The notes: a model not told the origin generated them from the sequence alone. A stretch of DNA of 41,936 nt from Candidatus Bathyarchaeota archaeon BA1 (GCA_001399805.1 LIHJ01000087.1:1-41936), one strand, 5' to 3'. Positions 15,650 through 24,016 are shown, counted from the first letter of the stretch. Program-made: numbers and translations.

Positions 15650-16320
15650 AATACGGAATGTTATATGCCGAACTCTTCGTCGCGCGAGTATAATGCGGTG
15701 AGCGCGCGAAAATATTTATCAAAAACGCATACTTTTACGATTTTATTGATTCTGCATAAGCATACGTGGAGTTGGGGTTCTAGTAGCAGAACTCCTCAAT
15801 TAGGTTTGCGTCTTTCTCCGAAATTGTATAATGCATGCGTGTAAAGGAGAGGGGGGTCATTCCACTTATGCTACGTGAGCTTTTGTTCTGATGACTGGTG
15901 TGTGGTAGTAGTCTCCCCGGATACTGCAACCTTCATCTTGTCTAAGATTGCATCAACATTTTTCAGGATGTCAAGGATGTTGTCGATGGTCCTGGATTTT
16001 TCAAAGCAGCTGACAATTCCCCCCTAACATTGTATAATCCGACGCGTAAAACACTGGTGAAATCCCCGCTTTATCATAAAAGCTACTGAAGGAAAATAAA
16101 CATCGAATAGGCTCAGAGGCCTCTATAGAATTAGACTGAGAAGGTTTAGGCACGTAGTCAACGTTATGTTAAGAAACACGGGAGACCTCTTCGAGTTAGG
16201 CTTTTTAAAAGTAGCTGGCGGAAGAGTCCCAAAGGATTTAACTGTAAGAGTGTTACCACGAAACTAATATAAGGGGTGTCTTTTCATTACTGAAGGAAAT
16301 GCTAATAGGAAGGAGGAGCT
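15650..16320. other. Gap between yhbY and S19e with hairpin and repeated motif; no intact gene
   Basis: About 670 nt. A 7-bp inverted repeat, TCGCGCG (15680-15686) with CGCGCGA (15703-15709), follows yhbY. A motif starting ATTGTATAAT and ending CG(T)GTAAA occurs at 15823-15845 and again at 16029-16050. Near 16135-16265 an open stretch reads RRFRHVVNVMLRNTGDLFELGFLKVAGG without a start, probably a gene tail I cannot name. The S19e ribosome-binding site, GGAAGGAGGA, ends the gap. Confidence 0.45.
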
Positions 16321-16776
16321 TTGCCAACGCCCTACGACGTCCCGGCGTCGGTGCTAATTGAACGGCTGGCGCGGTATCTAAAGGATAATGTAGATAAGAT
16401 AATCCCACCAGCGTGGTCCCACTTCGTGAAGACAGGTTCCCACGCCGCAAAGCCGCCACAAGACCCGGATTGGTGGTTCACTCGGTGTGCCTCGCTCCTG
16501 CGAAAGATCTATATGAGGGGTCAGATAGGTGTAGAGCGACTCCGATCTGAGTATGGTGGAAGGACGGACCGGGGGACAAGACCTGGACACGCCAGGATGG
16601 GTGGGGGCTCCATCGTGAGAAAGGCGTTGCAGCAGCTTGAGGCAGCAGGGCTGGTGGAAACTTTAGGAAAACGGGGAAGAGTAGTAACCAAGGAGGGGAG
16701 ACGGCTGCTGGACCGATTGGCGACTGAGATCAAGGGGGATTTGGAGGAAAGGCACCCGGAACTTGAGAAGTATTAG
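16321..16776 (+). CDS. rps19e: 30S ribosomal protein S19e
   Basis: 151 residues with the S19e pattern: YDVPASVLIERLARYLK at the N-terminus, IIPPAWSHFVKTGSHAAKPPQDPDWW, then RCASLLRKIY, YGGRTDRGTRPGH and a winged-helix C-terminus IVRKALQQLEAAGLVE. TTG start at 16321, fixed by GGAGGAG just upstream. It begins the S19e-PDCD5-L39e-L31e-aIF6-LX run that is conserved among archaea. Confidence 0.96.
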   Translation: MPTPYDVPASVLIERLARYLKDNVDKIIPPAWSHFVKTGSHAAKPPQDPDWWFTRCASLLRKIYMRGQIGVERLRSEYGGRTDRGTRPGHARMGGGSIVRKALQQLEAAGLVETLGKRGRVVTKEGRRLLDRLATEIKGDLEERHPELEKY

Positions 16777-16786
16777 GGGTGGGCAA

Positions 16787-17122
16787 GTGAGCGAGGAAGA
16801 TGAGGAAATGGAGGAGCTGAGGAGAAGACGGTTGCTTGAGTTGCAGCAGCGACTCGCTCAGGAGCAACAGCGCATCCAAGTGCAGCAGCAAATCGAAATG
16901 CAGAAACAGGCCATACTACGCCGAATCCTCACACCTGAGGCTAGACAGCGCATCACCAACCTGAAGATGGTAAGGCCAGAGTTCGCTGCTCAACTTGAAC
17001 TGCAACTAATCCAGTTGGCACAACAGGGTAGGCTAAACACTCCAGTAACCGATGAACAATTAAGGGAGATCTTGGCGAGGCTGCAGTCCCGCCGTCGGGA
17101 GATAAGGATCAGGAGGGTTTAG
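16787..17122 (+). CDS. PDCD5/TFAR19-family DNA-binding protein
   Basis: 111 residues from GTG 16787, preceded by GGGGTGG. The N-terminal part is a long charged, Gln-rich helix ([19 protein letters not shown]). The core reads [25 protein letters not shown], the PDCD5 three-helix bundle signature, and ends in a basic tail. Archaeal members bind DNA weakly and are almost always encoded between S19e and L39e; the cellular role is unclear. An in-frame ATG at 16763 inside S19e would add 8 residues and is less likely. Confidence 0.93.
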   Translation: MSEEDEEMEELRRRRLLELQQRLAQEQQRIQVQQQIEMQKQAILRRILTPEARQRITNLKMVRPEFAAQLELQLIQLAQQGRLNTPVTDEQLREILARLQSRRREIRIRRV

Positions 17123-17126
17123 GTGG

Positions 17127-17282
17127 ATGACAAGGAACAAGCCAGCCGCGAAAAAACATAGGTTGGCTAAGGCGATGAGACAAAAGAAACCAGTCCCAAC
17201 ATGGGTTATCGCAAGAACAATGGGTCGCGTGAGAACCAACCCAAAGAGGAGGCACTGGCGGCGAAGGAAGATAAAGGCTTGA
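17127..17282 (+). CDS. rpl39e: 50S ribosomal protein L39e
   Basis: 51 codons, [20 protein letters not shown] to ...WRRRKIKA, highly basic, with the L39e signature P-x-W-V-I-A-R-T ([12 protein letters not shown]) and [12 protein letters not shown]39e lines the ribosomal exit tunnel. It starts 4 nt after the PDCD5 stop and ends 12 nt before L31e. Confidence 0.95.
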   Translation: MTRNKPAAKKHRLAKAMRQKKPVPTWVIARTMGRVRTNPKRRHWRRRKIKA

Positions 17283-17294
17283 GGGGATGCGTCG

Positions 17295-17684
17295 ATGAGT
17301 GGGGCCGTTGAGGGGGTCGATGAGGGAGCCGAGGAGAATGAGGTGGCTGAAGAGGCGGAAGAAGCCGATGGGATCAAGAAGGAGAGGGAAGCTGAGAAGG
17401 TAAAGAGGGAGGAGGCCGAAGAGGAGGTTGTGGAGGAAAGGATCTACACCATACCGTTGGGTAGAGCGTGGATATCACCACGCAGGAAAAGGGCACCACG
17501 GGCAGTACGCATCGTGAAAAGTTTCATTCAACGGCACATGAAGCCTGAGGCCCTCGTGGTGAGTAATGAGGTGAATGAGAAGATCTGGGGCATGGGTCTC
17601 AAGAAGCCCCCAAGAAGGATCAGGGTTCGGGCGGTGAAGGATAAAGAGGGAACAGTGACCCTCCGTTTGGCGGAAGGAGACTGA
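17295..17684 (+). CDS. rpl31e: 50S ribosomal protein L31e with a long acidic N-terminal extension
   Basis: 129 residues. The C-terminal about 82 residues are L31e proper: ERIYTIPLGRAWISPRRKRAPRAV, then IVKSFIQRHMK, NEKIWGMGLKKPPRRIRVRA. The first about 47 residues are an unusual Glu/Lys-rich, low-complexity extension (EGAEENEVAEEAEEADG). Typical archaeal L31e is 80-95 residues. ATG 17295 follows GAGGGGATG; no good internal start would remove the extension. Confidence 0.93.
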   Translation: MSGAVEGVDEGAEENEVAEEAEEADGIKKEREAEKVKREEAEEEVVEERIYTIPLGRAWISPRRKRAPRAVRIVKSFIQRHMKPEALVVSNEVNEKIWGMGLKKPPRRIRVRAVKDKEGTVTLRLAEGD

Positions 17685-17687
17685 TAC

Positions 17688-18368
17688 TTGGCGATCTTCC
17701 TACTCAGTCTTTTTGGTAGCGCGAGCATAGGAGTTTATTCCTTGGCCACCGATAGCATGGTGGTGGTTCCGCCGCAGGTCCCTAAAACCAAGGCACAAAA
17801 ACTTGAGGAGTGGTTGAAGGCGAAGGTTATTCGAACCACCATTGGAGACTCAGTTCTCATAGGAGCCTTAGCCCGAGCCAACTCCAACGGCATAATCCTC
17901 CCCCATTTTGTGCGTGAGGAAGAGATTCAAGCCATAAAATCAAACTCGGATGTTAATGTGGCGGTTATGGAGACAAAGAGGACGGCTTATGGGAACTTGA
18001 TTCTGGCAAATGATTACGGGGCAATTATTGACCCCAGATTGAAAGGGGAGAATATGAAGAAGATAGCGGATACGATGGGCGTTGAGGCGGTTTCAAGCGA
18101 GATAGGAGGATTACCCTATGTGGGCTCCCTTGCCACCGCAACGAATAAAGGGGTGTTGGCCCACCCATTGCTAAAGGAGGAAGAGCAAAAGGTTTTGATG
18201 GATGTGTTGAAGGTTAGTGTGGATGTGGGAACCATAAACTGTGGGATACCGTATGTTGGCACAGGGCTTATAGGAAATAAGTATGGCGCAGTGGCGGGGT
18301 TTATAACCACGGGACCTGAGTTATTTATCATCGGTCAAGCGCTTGGCGTGGTGGAGGAGGATGAGTGA
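17688..18368 (+). CDS. eif6: Translation initiation factor aIF6
   Basis: 226 residues with the pentein fold repeats of eIF6: SLFGSASIGVYSLATDSMVVVPP at the N-terminus, GDSVLIGALARANSNGIILP, TAYGNLILANDYGAIIDP, EIGGLPYVGSLATATNKGVLAHP, and GTGLIGNKYGAVAGF. aIF6 binds the 50S subunit at L14/sarcin-ricin loop and prevents premature joining. TTG start at 17688, 3 nt after the L31e stop. The end overlaps LX by 8 bases. Confidence 0.95.
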   Translation: MAIFLLSLFGSASIGVYSLATDSMVVVPPQVPKTKAQKLEEWLKAKVIRTTIGDSVLIGALARANSNGIILPHFVREEEIQAIKSNSDVNVAVMETKRTAYGNLILANDYGAIIDPRLKGENMKKIADTMGVEAVSSEIGGLPYVGSLATATNKGVLAHPLLKEEEQKVLMDVLKVSVDVGTINCGIPYVGTGLIGNKYGAVAGFITTGPELFIIGQALGVVEEDE

Positions 18369-18612
18369 AGTCAAGGTTTTCCGAGTAATGGGGGAGCTTC
18401 GTAAGCCGAACTATCAAAGCAAGTTCACGAAGGAGGTCGCCGCTTTAAAACCTGAACAGGCCATCGAGATGATCTACACCAACATCGGGAGCAAGCACAG
18501 AGCCAAACGATATCAAATCAAAATAGATAAGGTTGAGGAGATAAGCCCAGAGAGGATTGAAAGTCCGACCATAAGGAAGCTAACTCTGACGGAAGAGGAA
18601 ACCCGTTCGTAG
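18361..18612 (+). CDS. rplX: 50S ribosomal protein LX (L18a/L20e)
   Basis: 83 residues. VKVFRVMGELRKPNYQSKFTKEVAA, ALKPEQAIEMIYTNIGSKHRAKRYQIKIDKVEEI and ESPTIRKL match archaeal LX (homolog of half of eukaryotic L18a/eL20). ATG at 18361 with GGAGGAGG directly upstream, inside the aIF6 end. In many archaea the next gene is prefoldin alpha; here about 4 kb of other DNA intervenes. Confidence 0.94.
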   Translation: MSEVKVFRVMGELRKPNYQSKFTKEVAALKPEQAIEMIYTNIGSKHRAKRYQIKIDKVEEISPERIESPTIRKLTLTEEETRS

Positions 18613-18848
18613 CTAATAATCATTTCCTTGAGAAACGAACAATGCATCATCCATGTCACGGTGTGCATGTGCCCTTGAAAACTGGCCTTCCACTGTGCAT
18701 TTTAAGCCTGGTCTTAGAGAGGGTTAGATCCTCACTTGGTATTTGGCCAGCATATACTCCCTCAATTTCGCTATACAGTGATTCGTGAGTGATAAGCGGC
18801 TTGATGGCAGCAAGAATTAGTATCTAACCCACCCGACAAAATCCCCTC

Positions 18849-19034
18849 CTAAGACTTTTTGGCGGCGAGCGTAAGCTCCTCCAGCTGCTTAAGGGAGGTC
18901 ACCAGCTTAACCCTGCCCTCCAGAAGCCCGCGAACGACTTTTGCTTCTGCCGTCTCCTCCTCAAGCGCCAAATTCACCGCGCCGATTAACAAGACATTAG
19001 TATCTATGAAGACCTTTACCCCTTTGCTGCCCAC
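18849..19034 (-). pseudogene. PIN-domain toxin (VapC-like), truncated
   Basis: About 60 residues: VKVFIDTNVLLIGAVNLALEEE with the first catalytic Asp of PIN RNases, then AKVVRGLLEGRVKLVTSLKQLEELT. It stops well short of the usual 130-150 residues and lacks the other acidic residues. It lies directly after a broken AbrB-type antitoxin on the same strand, as in a vapBC pair. Confidence 0.7.
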
Positions 19035-19041
19035 CCCTCGT

Positions 19042-19300
19042 GTACCCTCTTCCTCACTAAACCTCAGAATGTCCTCCTTTTCTCGATAACCTGCAGCGGC
19101 AGTCCTCTTCCAAGGAGTTTAAGTGCCAGTTCCAGGTTACCCCTTTTCTCCAGCTTGGTCATCACAATGGTCCCATCCATGTATATCACCTCAAGCATCT
19201 CACCCTTCCGAATGCCCCCCTCTCCATAATGCTGCTTGGAATGGTTATCTGACCCCTCTCGCCGACCTTAACAACCTCATGTACCCATTCCTCTTCCATA
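19042..19300 (-). pseudogene. AbrB-family antitoxin (VapB-like), frameshifted
   Basis: The start at 19300 reads MEEEWVHEVVKVGERGQITIP, the swapped-hairpin AbrB DNA-binding motif, then loses frame after IPSSIM. A second frame continues IRKGEMLEVIYMDGTIVMTKLEKRGNLELALKLLGRGLP, and a third carries DILRFSEEEG before the PIN gene. At least two indels, so no functional antitoxin. Upstream at 19301-19669 is AT-rich DNA. Confidence 0.65.
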
Positions 19301-19669
19301 ACTCTCGCCAAGAGCTAAATATGAAATTCATATTGATAAACATTTCATGAAAACTTTCCCTTCCCTTGAGCACCATAATCTCATTACCAATGATGACAAT
19401 GGTTTAGTGTTACTATAGTTTGTGGAGGTTGGTAGATGGACACTGTGCCGCTGATATGCTGGTCCATTTACATCAAATTGTTTAATCACTACCATGCTAA
19501 ACATCATCGCACCACCGCTTAGATCCTTGATCGGATCTTTTAATTCTCTACCATGCCAATGGTGTAGCTTCCTAGCTGGGCATCTTCCAATACCTTAAGT
19601 GTTATATATCCTTCAGGCACTTCATACCTTATAATTTAGATACTTTCTAAGGGCAATTGGGGTGAGGAT
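19301..19669. other. AT-rich intergenic DNA with promoter-like elements
   Basis: About 370 nt with no supported gene. TATA-like runs near 19600-19640 (TTATATATCC, CTTATAATTTAG) precede the small Cys-rich gene at 19670. Confidence 0.35.
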
Positions 19670-19843
19670 GTGAGGCCCTCATGGTTGTTGATTGAAAGGA
19701 TGTGCAGTGAATGCCCACAAAGTGATCGATGCCCCATAGAGGATTTATCCGCACAGCATTGCGAGTTCCTGGAGGCTCGTCTCCCTGAGTCGCTAAAACA
19801 GTTTCTATCCAAGAAGAGGAGAATGAGGAGGAAGTCACTTTAG
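19670..19843 (+). CDS. Small Cys-rich protein (57 aa), possible zinc finger
   Basis: 57 codons from GTG 19670, preceded by GGGGTGAGGA. Four Cys at residues 12, 15, 21 and 31 (MCSECPQSDRCPIED ... HCEF) suggest a metal site. The C-terminus is strongly basic (LSKKRRMRRKSL). The spacing is not a classic zinc ribbon and I do not recognise the family. Intact, with a promoter-like TATA element about 40 nt upstream, in an otherwise decayed island; a nucleic-acid-binding role is only an inference. Confidence 0.5.
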   Translation: MRPSWLLIERMCSECPQSDRCPIEDLSAQHCEFLEARLPESLKQFLSKKRRMRRKSL

Positions 19844-20065
19844 AGGAGATATGAGAACATAACGAGATGACTAAAAGTGGTGATTGTTTGGACGTGAATC
19901 CGGCGTGGCTTTTGGATCCTGCCCTCTTCTTTATTGCGGTTTCATCCCTATGATATAGTGGAGGATGAGAAAAGGGATTGGCTGGCTCTTTTTTGGTTTG
20001 GGTGCCTTAGCTTAGTTATTAGGGGTTGCGGTTAAGGCTGTCCTATCCTATTTTGCATACAGCCC

Positions 20066-20160
20066 GCTGTCTAGGCGCACGCGCCTAGCACAGCATAAAA
20101 GGTTCGTGCCTCACGACAACTCACCCAAATTCCGCCTTCGGCGAAACTTCTTTTATGCTG
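20066..20160 (+). ncRNA. Multi-hairpin element with mutually exclusive folds (candidate structured RNA)
   Basis: First hairpin: GCTGT + CTAGGCGC (20066-20078) pairs with GCGCCTAG + ACAGC (20081-20094, one bulged C), 13 bp. Second fold: CAGCATAAAAG (20091-20101) pairs perfectly over 11 bp with CTTTTATGCTG (20150-20160), enclosing small hairpins TCGTG/CACGA (20104-20116) and CGCC/GGCG (20133-20143). The two folds share CAGC at 20091-20094, so they compete. It lies directly upstream of a membrane protein/methyltransferase remnant. It may be a cis-regulatory RNA, a small RNA, or the terminal structure of a mobile element. Confidence 0.45.
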
Positions 20161-20211
20161 GGAACGTTATATGAAATTCCGAACCCCGCTGTTGGGAAAG
20201 AAGATAAAACC

Positions 20212-20490
20212 ATGAGAACAACAAAACTACAAAGAGGGCCCAGTTACGGATATTTTGCGATAGGCTATTTTCTCGCCATTATAATTTTAAGCATCAGCCT
20301 TGGAATTGCGATAGCCGTGTTTCTTTGGAAACCTATCGGCATCGCTATTATGTGCTTTGGATTATATACCCTTTTGACTTATTTGATTTCCAATTTTTTA
20401 GCAGACCAAGAGAACCTTATAACTTATCCGGAATAATAGAGTTAGAAGGTAATGAACACGCTTTGGACATAGGCTGCGAATGTTTCCGTG
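20212..20490 (+). pseudogene. Membrane-anchored SAM methyltransferase, N-terminal remnant (frameshifted)
   Basis: ATG 20212 opens a frame with two hydrophobic segments (FAIGYFLAIIILSISLGIA; IGIAIMCFGLYTLLTYLIS). At about 20430 a one-base loss shifts frame, and the continuation reads SGIIELEGNEHALDIGCECF, a class I methyltransferase motif I (L-D-I-G-C-G). Nothing recognisable as the remaining methyltransferase fold follows. A further frame at 20488-20607 (LEKVLKEGTFGFITTDEAKGKTIYIPKKLY, given here in part) belongs to something else. Confidence 0.5.
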
Positions 20491-20584
20491 CACAAACTAG
20501 AGAAAGTACTAAAAGAGGGTACGTTCGGATTTATTACTACTGACGAGGCTAAAGGAAAGACCATTTACATCCCCAAAAAACTTT

Positions 20585-20920
20585 ATGCAGAACTTGAAAT
20601 ATAGAGGACCTAATGAACCCATCACAAAGTCTATTGAAAGATTGCTTACAATAGCAAATAAACGGGCATTTCTCGTAGTTGCAGTATTCATTCAACGTAA
20701 TAAGGTGAAGGCGCTTTGTAACAAGATGAAAACGCAGCATCAACGTAACAAGGTCTACTGCAGAATACTCGAGAACATCATAAGCATAGACTATTGTATG
20801 ACGAAATGTCCAGCCGCACCGATCGCGAAAGAGCTTTTGGAAAGATCAAAGGACCTAGAACCTAAAAATGCGATAGAGACGCCAGTCACTCTGGAAAACT
20901 TCCTCCCACCGAAAAATTGA
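20585..20920 (+). CDS. Hypothetical protein (111 aa), doubtful
   Basis: Open frame of 111 codons with no recognised domain. It is Lys/Arg-rich and contains two copies of QRNKV about 48 bp apart and a Cys-containing segment, DYCMTKCPAAPIAKELLERSK. No good ribosome-binding site. It may be a remnant in the island between LX and pfdA. Confidence 0.3.
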   Translation: MQNLKYRGPNEPITKSIERLLTIANKRAFLVVAVFIQRNKVKALCNKMKTQHQRNKVYCRILENIISIDYCMTKCPAAPIAKELLERSKDLEPKNAIETPVTLENFLPPKN

Positions 20921-21096
20921 ACATCTTAGACGCCACCGAGAAGCTGACAAAACCCTGCTAGGGAGTTGGGGGATGTGGAGTGCAAAGTCTCTCCATGGGT
21001 CGGTGACGAAGCGTTTGACGCCGTCATGAACTACTCGCTTAGAACGCTCTCCAGTTGAAGAATGGCTGAACATTAATATTGTCGAATAAGGTAGCA

Positions 21097-21531
21097 ATGT
21101 TAGTGATAGATATGGTTTTAGTTAAGGCAAACGTTAGATTGCTGGGCATGAAAGACAGCTACTCCTCCATGGCCCTCACCGACACTGGTGCTAGAATGAG
21201 CTTAGTCGATAGGCTCCTCGCTGAACGTATAGGGGTGGAGTATACCGGGAGGGAGATTAGTTTCGTATCCATATCGGGCCATGCTGTGAAAGCTTCAGAA
21301 GCCATCATTCCCAAGCTGGAGATGGAGGGAGAAACACTAAAGTACGAGGCCATAGCGGTCACAGAGATACCAAAAAACGTTAAGGAAACACTAAAGAATA
21401 ACGAATTAGACGAAAACGTGATCATCGGTGTTTTAACACTCGAAAGGGCAAACATGATCCCGGACACCACAACAGGAACACTAAAGAGGGTGGAAAGCTT
21501 CATACTTAGCTTCACTGCAACTAACGCCTAG
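21097..21531 (+). CDS. Retropepsin-like aspartic peptidase domain protein
   Basis: About 144 residues. ALTDTGARMSLVDRLLAERIG carries the D-T-G-A active-site motif of retroviral-type aspartic proteases (one motif per chain, dimer needed). It is followed by strands such as ISFVSISGHAVKASEAIIPKLEM and ENVIIGVLTLERANM, where the IIGxxxL segment is the psi-loop partner. Stand-alone archaeal relatives are uncharacterised. Start could be ATG 21097 or ATG 21112; a TTG lies at 21079. Intact, unlike most neighbours in this island. Confidence 0.65.
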   Translation: MLVIDMVLVKANVRLLGMKDSYSSMALTDTGARMSLVDRLLAERIGVEYTGREISFVSISGHAVKASEAIIPKLEMEGETLKYEAIAVTEIPKNVKETLKNNELDENVIIGVLTLERANMIPDTTTGTLKRVESFILSFTATNA

Positions 21532-22150
21532 GTATGTCTCCATCTTTTAGGACAGAGAACCCTGAATTAAGGCGGATATAGACGGATGAAGGCTAGGCGT
21601 TGTCTTCGGAAATCCTCTCACAAATTTAGAAAAAAATTCAAAGGCGGAGTGAAGCAGTGAAGCCTAACGCCCACTTACTATTTGCCAATAAGCATATACA
21701 AAACGCTTAAAATAACTCACAATCAGTAGAGAAGCTTTAAAATAAAGGTGAATAACGAGGCTAAAATTAAGGCCGTGATCGAGACAGCATTCTATGAAGC
21801 TAAGAAAGGAAGTAACGTCATATTCATTGGTCGCTTCTTTGGCAACTCTGATTAGTATGGGCAAATTCTTTTCTCCTCTAAATCCTGAAAGGGCGATTGG
21901 CTTTGAAACTATTTCTGTGAGAAGAATTAAAATCGGTCTTTAATTACAAAACAGATTTTAACTAGTGGTTGTGTGGTTGAGGCGAGAAAAGTTGTTCAGA
22001 CAATCTGAACGGTGTAGCGTGGGCTTCAGAGATATGGGTTTATCAACGAAGCATGGATGAGGCAAATCGTTTTAGATATGCCCAGAGAAAGGGGTGCTGT
22101 CAAGTTAACGCTCCTTTAGCGATGAATGAAGCTATTTTGGTGAAGAGTAA
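21532..22150. other. Gap without intact gene; one hairpin
   Basis: About 620 nt. A start-like GTG near 21748 opens a 35-codon frame (KIKAVIETAFYEAKKGSNVIF) that looks like a gene scrap. A perfect 7-bp hairpin, GTTCAGA-CAA-TCTGAAC, lies at 21994-22010. No RNA gene recognised. Confidence 0.35.
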
Positions 22151-22400
22151 TTACACCACTAGTTCTCCCTTCCTTCCATCAAACAAATAGATTTTGTTCT
22201 CGTCAAACGTAACCCATACTTCTCCTTCTAATCTACGTGCAGGCTCTGTGACCAATACGAGCTTTTTATCTCTCGCTGTAAGGTGGATGTTAAGTTCTCT
22301 TCCCAGCAGTTCCATGTGAGTTACTTTAGCTTTGAAAGCGTTATCATGATTCTCCCTTGCTAAGAGTACGAGGGCATGAAGAGGACCACACTTGTGATAA
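22151..22400 (-). pseudogene. ABC-transporter ATPase C-terminal (TOBE domain) remnant
   Basis: The minus strand reads LLARENHDNAFKAKVTHMELLGRELNIHLTARDKKLVLVTEPARR (given in part) and ends VTFDENKIYLFDGRKGELVV. This is the C-terminal OB-like/TOBE region of MalK/UgpC-type sugar ABC ATPases. The nucleotide-binding domain (Walker A, signature, Walker B) is absent, and upstream sequence is unrelated, so only the 3' end survives. Confidence 0.6.
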
Positions 22401-22669
22401 CAGCCCCCAAAACAACCGAATACTGGAATACTGCTTATGTCGCTGTCAGGGATCACAAAATACCAGGTAAGCATAGGGATCGCGTACAGGCCTCCAATTT
22501 CTCCAATAATTTTAGGAATTTCATCTTTTTGTTGCAGAGGTAACTGAAGTGCTGCTTTATTAAGACTTAGCGTGAAGAGTCCCTAGCTGACCACCCATAT
22601 GCGAAGAATCATTATATTAAGGATTTCCTTACCTCAACCCTAAAATATCTGGGGGACAAAGGCTTAGGT

Positions 22670-23134
22670 ATGACGACCCAGGAAGAAACCCTCCGTCGAC
22701 TCGTCGTTGAGCTAAGAATATTAGAGGGAACCGCCGATGCCCTACAATCAAGGATAAACTTGGTAAGTGCCACCCTAACTGAGCTCAGGATCTCCACCAT
22801 GACACTGGAGGGAATGGAGAAAGAGAGGGAAGGGGCACTCCTCTTCGTTCCAATAGGAGGAGGCTCTTACGTGAAATCGAAACTGGAAAGCGTTGACAGG
22901 GTGATCGTTGGGATAGGGGCGGGTGTGGCCATCGAACGAACCATAAAGGAGGCGATGGAAAACATCGGGAACCGCATAGCCGATTTAGAGAAAACGAGAA
23001 ACACCCTCCAACAGCAGCTAGGTCAGGTCGTGGGAAAAATTGAGGAGGGCAGAAACAAGTTTCAGGAATTAAGCGCAAAATTGAGCGAGGAGGCGAGAAG
23101 GTCGGATGTTCGAAAAACTGAGAGAGGGACTTAG
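22670..23134 (+). CDS. pfdA: Prefoldin subunit alpha
   Basis: 154 residues. The layout is coiled coil (LRRLVVELRILEGTADALQSRI), central beta hairpins (LLFVPIGGGSYVKSKLESVDRVIVGIGAGV), then a second coiled coil (IADLEKTRNTLQQQLGQVVGKIEEG), as in archaeal prefoldin alpha, which forms the alpha2beta4 chaperone that hands unfolded proteins to the thermosome. ATG 22670. Overlaps ftsY by 29 bases. LX normally stands directly upstream. Confidence 0.94.
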   Translation: MTTQEETLRRLVVELRILEGTADALQSRINLVSATLTELRISTMTLEGMEKEREGALLFVPIGGGSYVKSKLESVDRVIVGIGAGVAIERTIKEAMENIGNRIADLEKTRNTLQQQLGQVVGKIEEGRNKFQELSAKLSEEARRSDVRKTERGT

Positions 23135-24014
23135 CGGGCTCATCAGTAAGATCGCAATAACAGAACTGAAAGCTGAGCACCTCCGCCCCATCCTATGGGA
23201 CTTCAAACTCACCCTAATCGAAGCCGATGTGGCGGTTTCGGTTGCCGACCACATCTGTGAATCAATAGAAAAACAACTGGAGGGTATCCAAGTAAAACGA
23301 TTAGAGGACCGAAGAGGGATTGTGGAGAGGTCCCTCCATAAGGCCTTGCTCGACATCCTAACCACCAGCGAAAGAATCGACTTGTTAGGGGCCTTGGAGA
23401 AGAAGCGGAGAACGAAAAAGCCCCTCATTATCATCTTTGTGGGGCTCCATGGGACAGGAAAGACCACCACCATAGCCAAGATCGCCAAATTCCTCATGAA
23501 ACATGGATACTCCGTCGTCCTCGCCTGCAGCGACACCTACAGGGCAGGCTCCATCGAGCAGTTGGAGGAACACGCCAAACGTCTAGGCGTGCGCATGATC
23601 AAGCACCAATATGGAGCCGACGCAGCCGCCGTGGCCTTTGACGCGGTGCGTTATGCAGAGGCCCACGGCATCAATGCTGTGCTCATCGACACGGCGGGTC
23701 GGATGCAGACAAACATCAACCTCATGAGAGAGATGGAGAAAATCGTTAAGGTGATCGGTCCTGACCTGGTTCTGTTTGTAGGCGATGCCCTAACGGGCAA
23801 CGACGCGGTTATGCAGGCCCAGGAGTTCGACAAGTTTGTCCACATCAGCGGTTCCATCCTAGCCAAGGTGGACGCCGATGCCAAGGGTGGAGCAGCCATC
23901 TCCATAACCCACGTAACCAAGAAGCCCATCATATTCCTAGGCGTGGGGCAAAAGTATGAGGACCTGGAAGCATTTAAACCAGAAACCCTAGTAAAAAGGA
24001 TCCTCGGGTCTTAA
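23106..24014 (+). CDS. ftsY: Signal recognition particle receptor FtsY
   Basis: 302 residues: N domain helices (FEKLREGLSGLISKI onward) then the G domain. G1 is GLHGTGKTTT near residue 112 (most FtsY have N in place of H). DTYRAGSIEQLEEHA is the SRP-GTPase insert, DTAGRMQTN is G3, TKVDADAKGG-like (here AKVDADAKGGAA) is G4, and the end is FLGVGQKYEDLEAF. It docks SRP-ribosome complexes at the membrane. No acidic A domain, as usual in archaea. Overlaps pfdA, so coupled. Confidence 0.96.
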   Translation: MFEKLREGLSGLISKIAITELKAEHLRPILWDFKLTLIEADVAVSVADHICESIEKQLEGIQVKRLEDRRGIVERSLHKALLDILTTSERIDLLGALEKKRRTKKPLIIIFVGLHGTGKTTTIAKIAKFLMKHGYSVVLACSDTYRAGSIEQLEEHAKRLGVRMIKHQYGADAAAVAFDAVRYAEAHGINAVLIDTAGRMQTNINLMREMEKIVKVIGPDLVLFVGDALTGNDAVMQAQEFDKFVHISGSILAKVDADAKGGAAISITHVTKKPIIFLGVGQKYEDLEAFKPETLVKRILGS

Positions 24015-24016
24015 CC

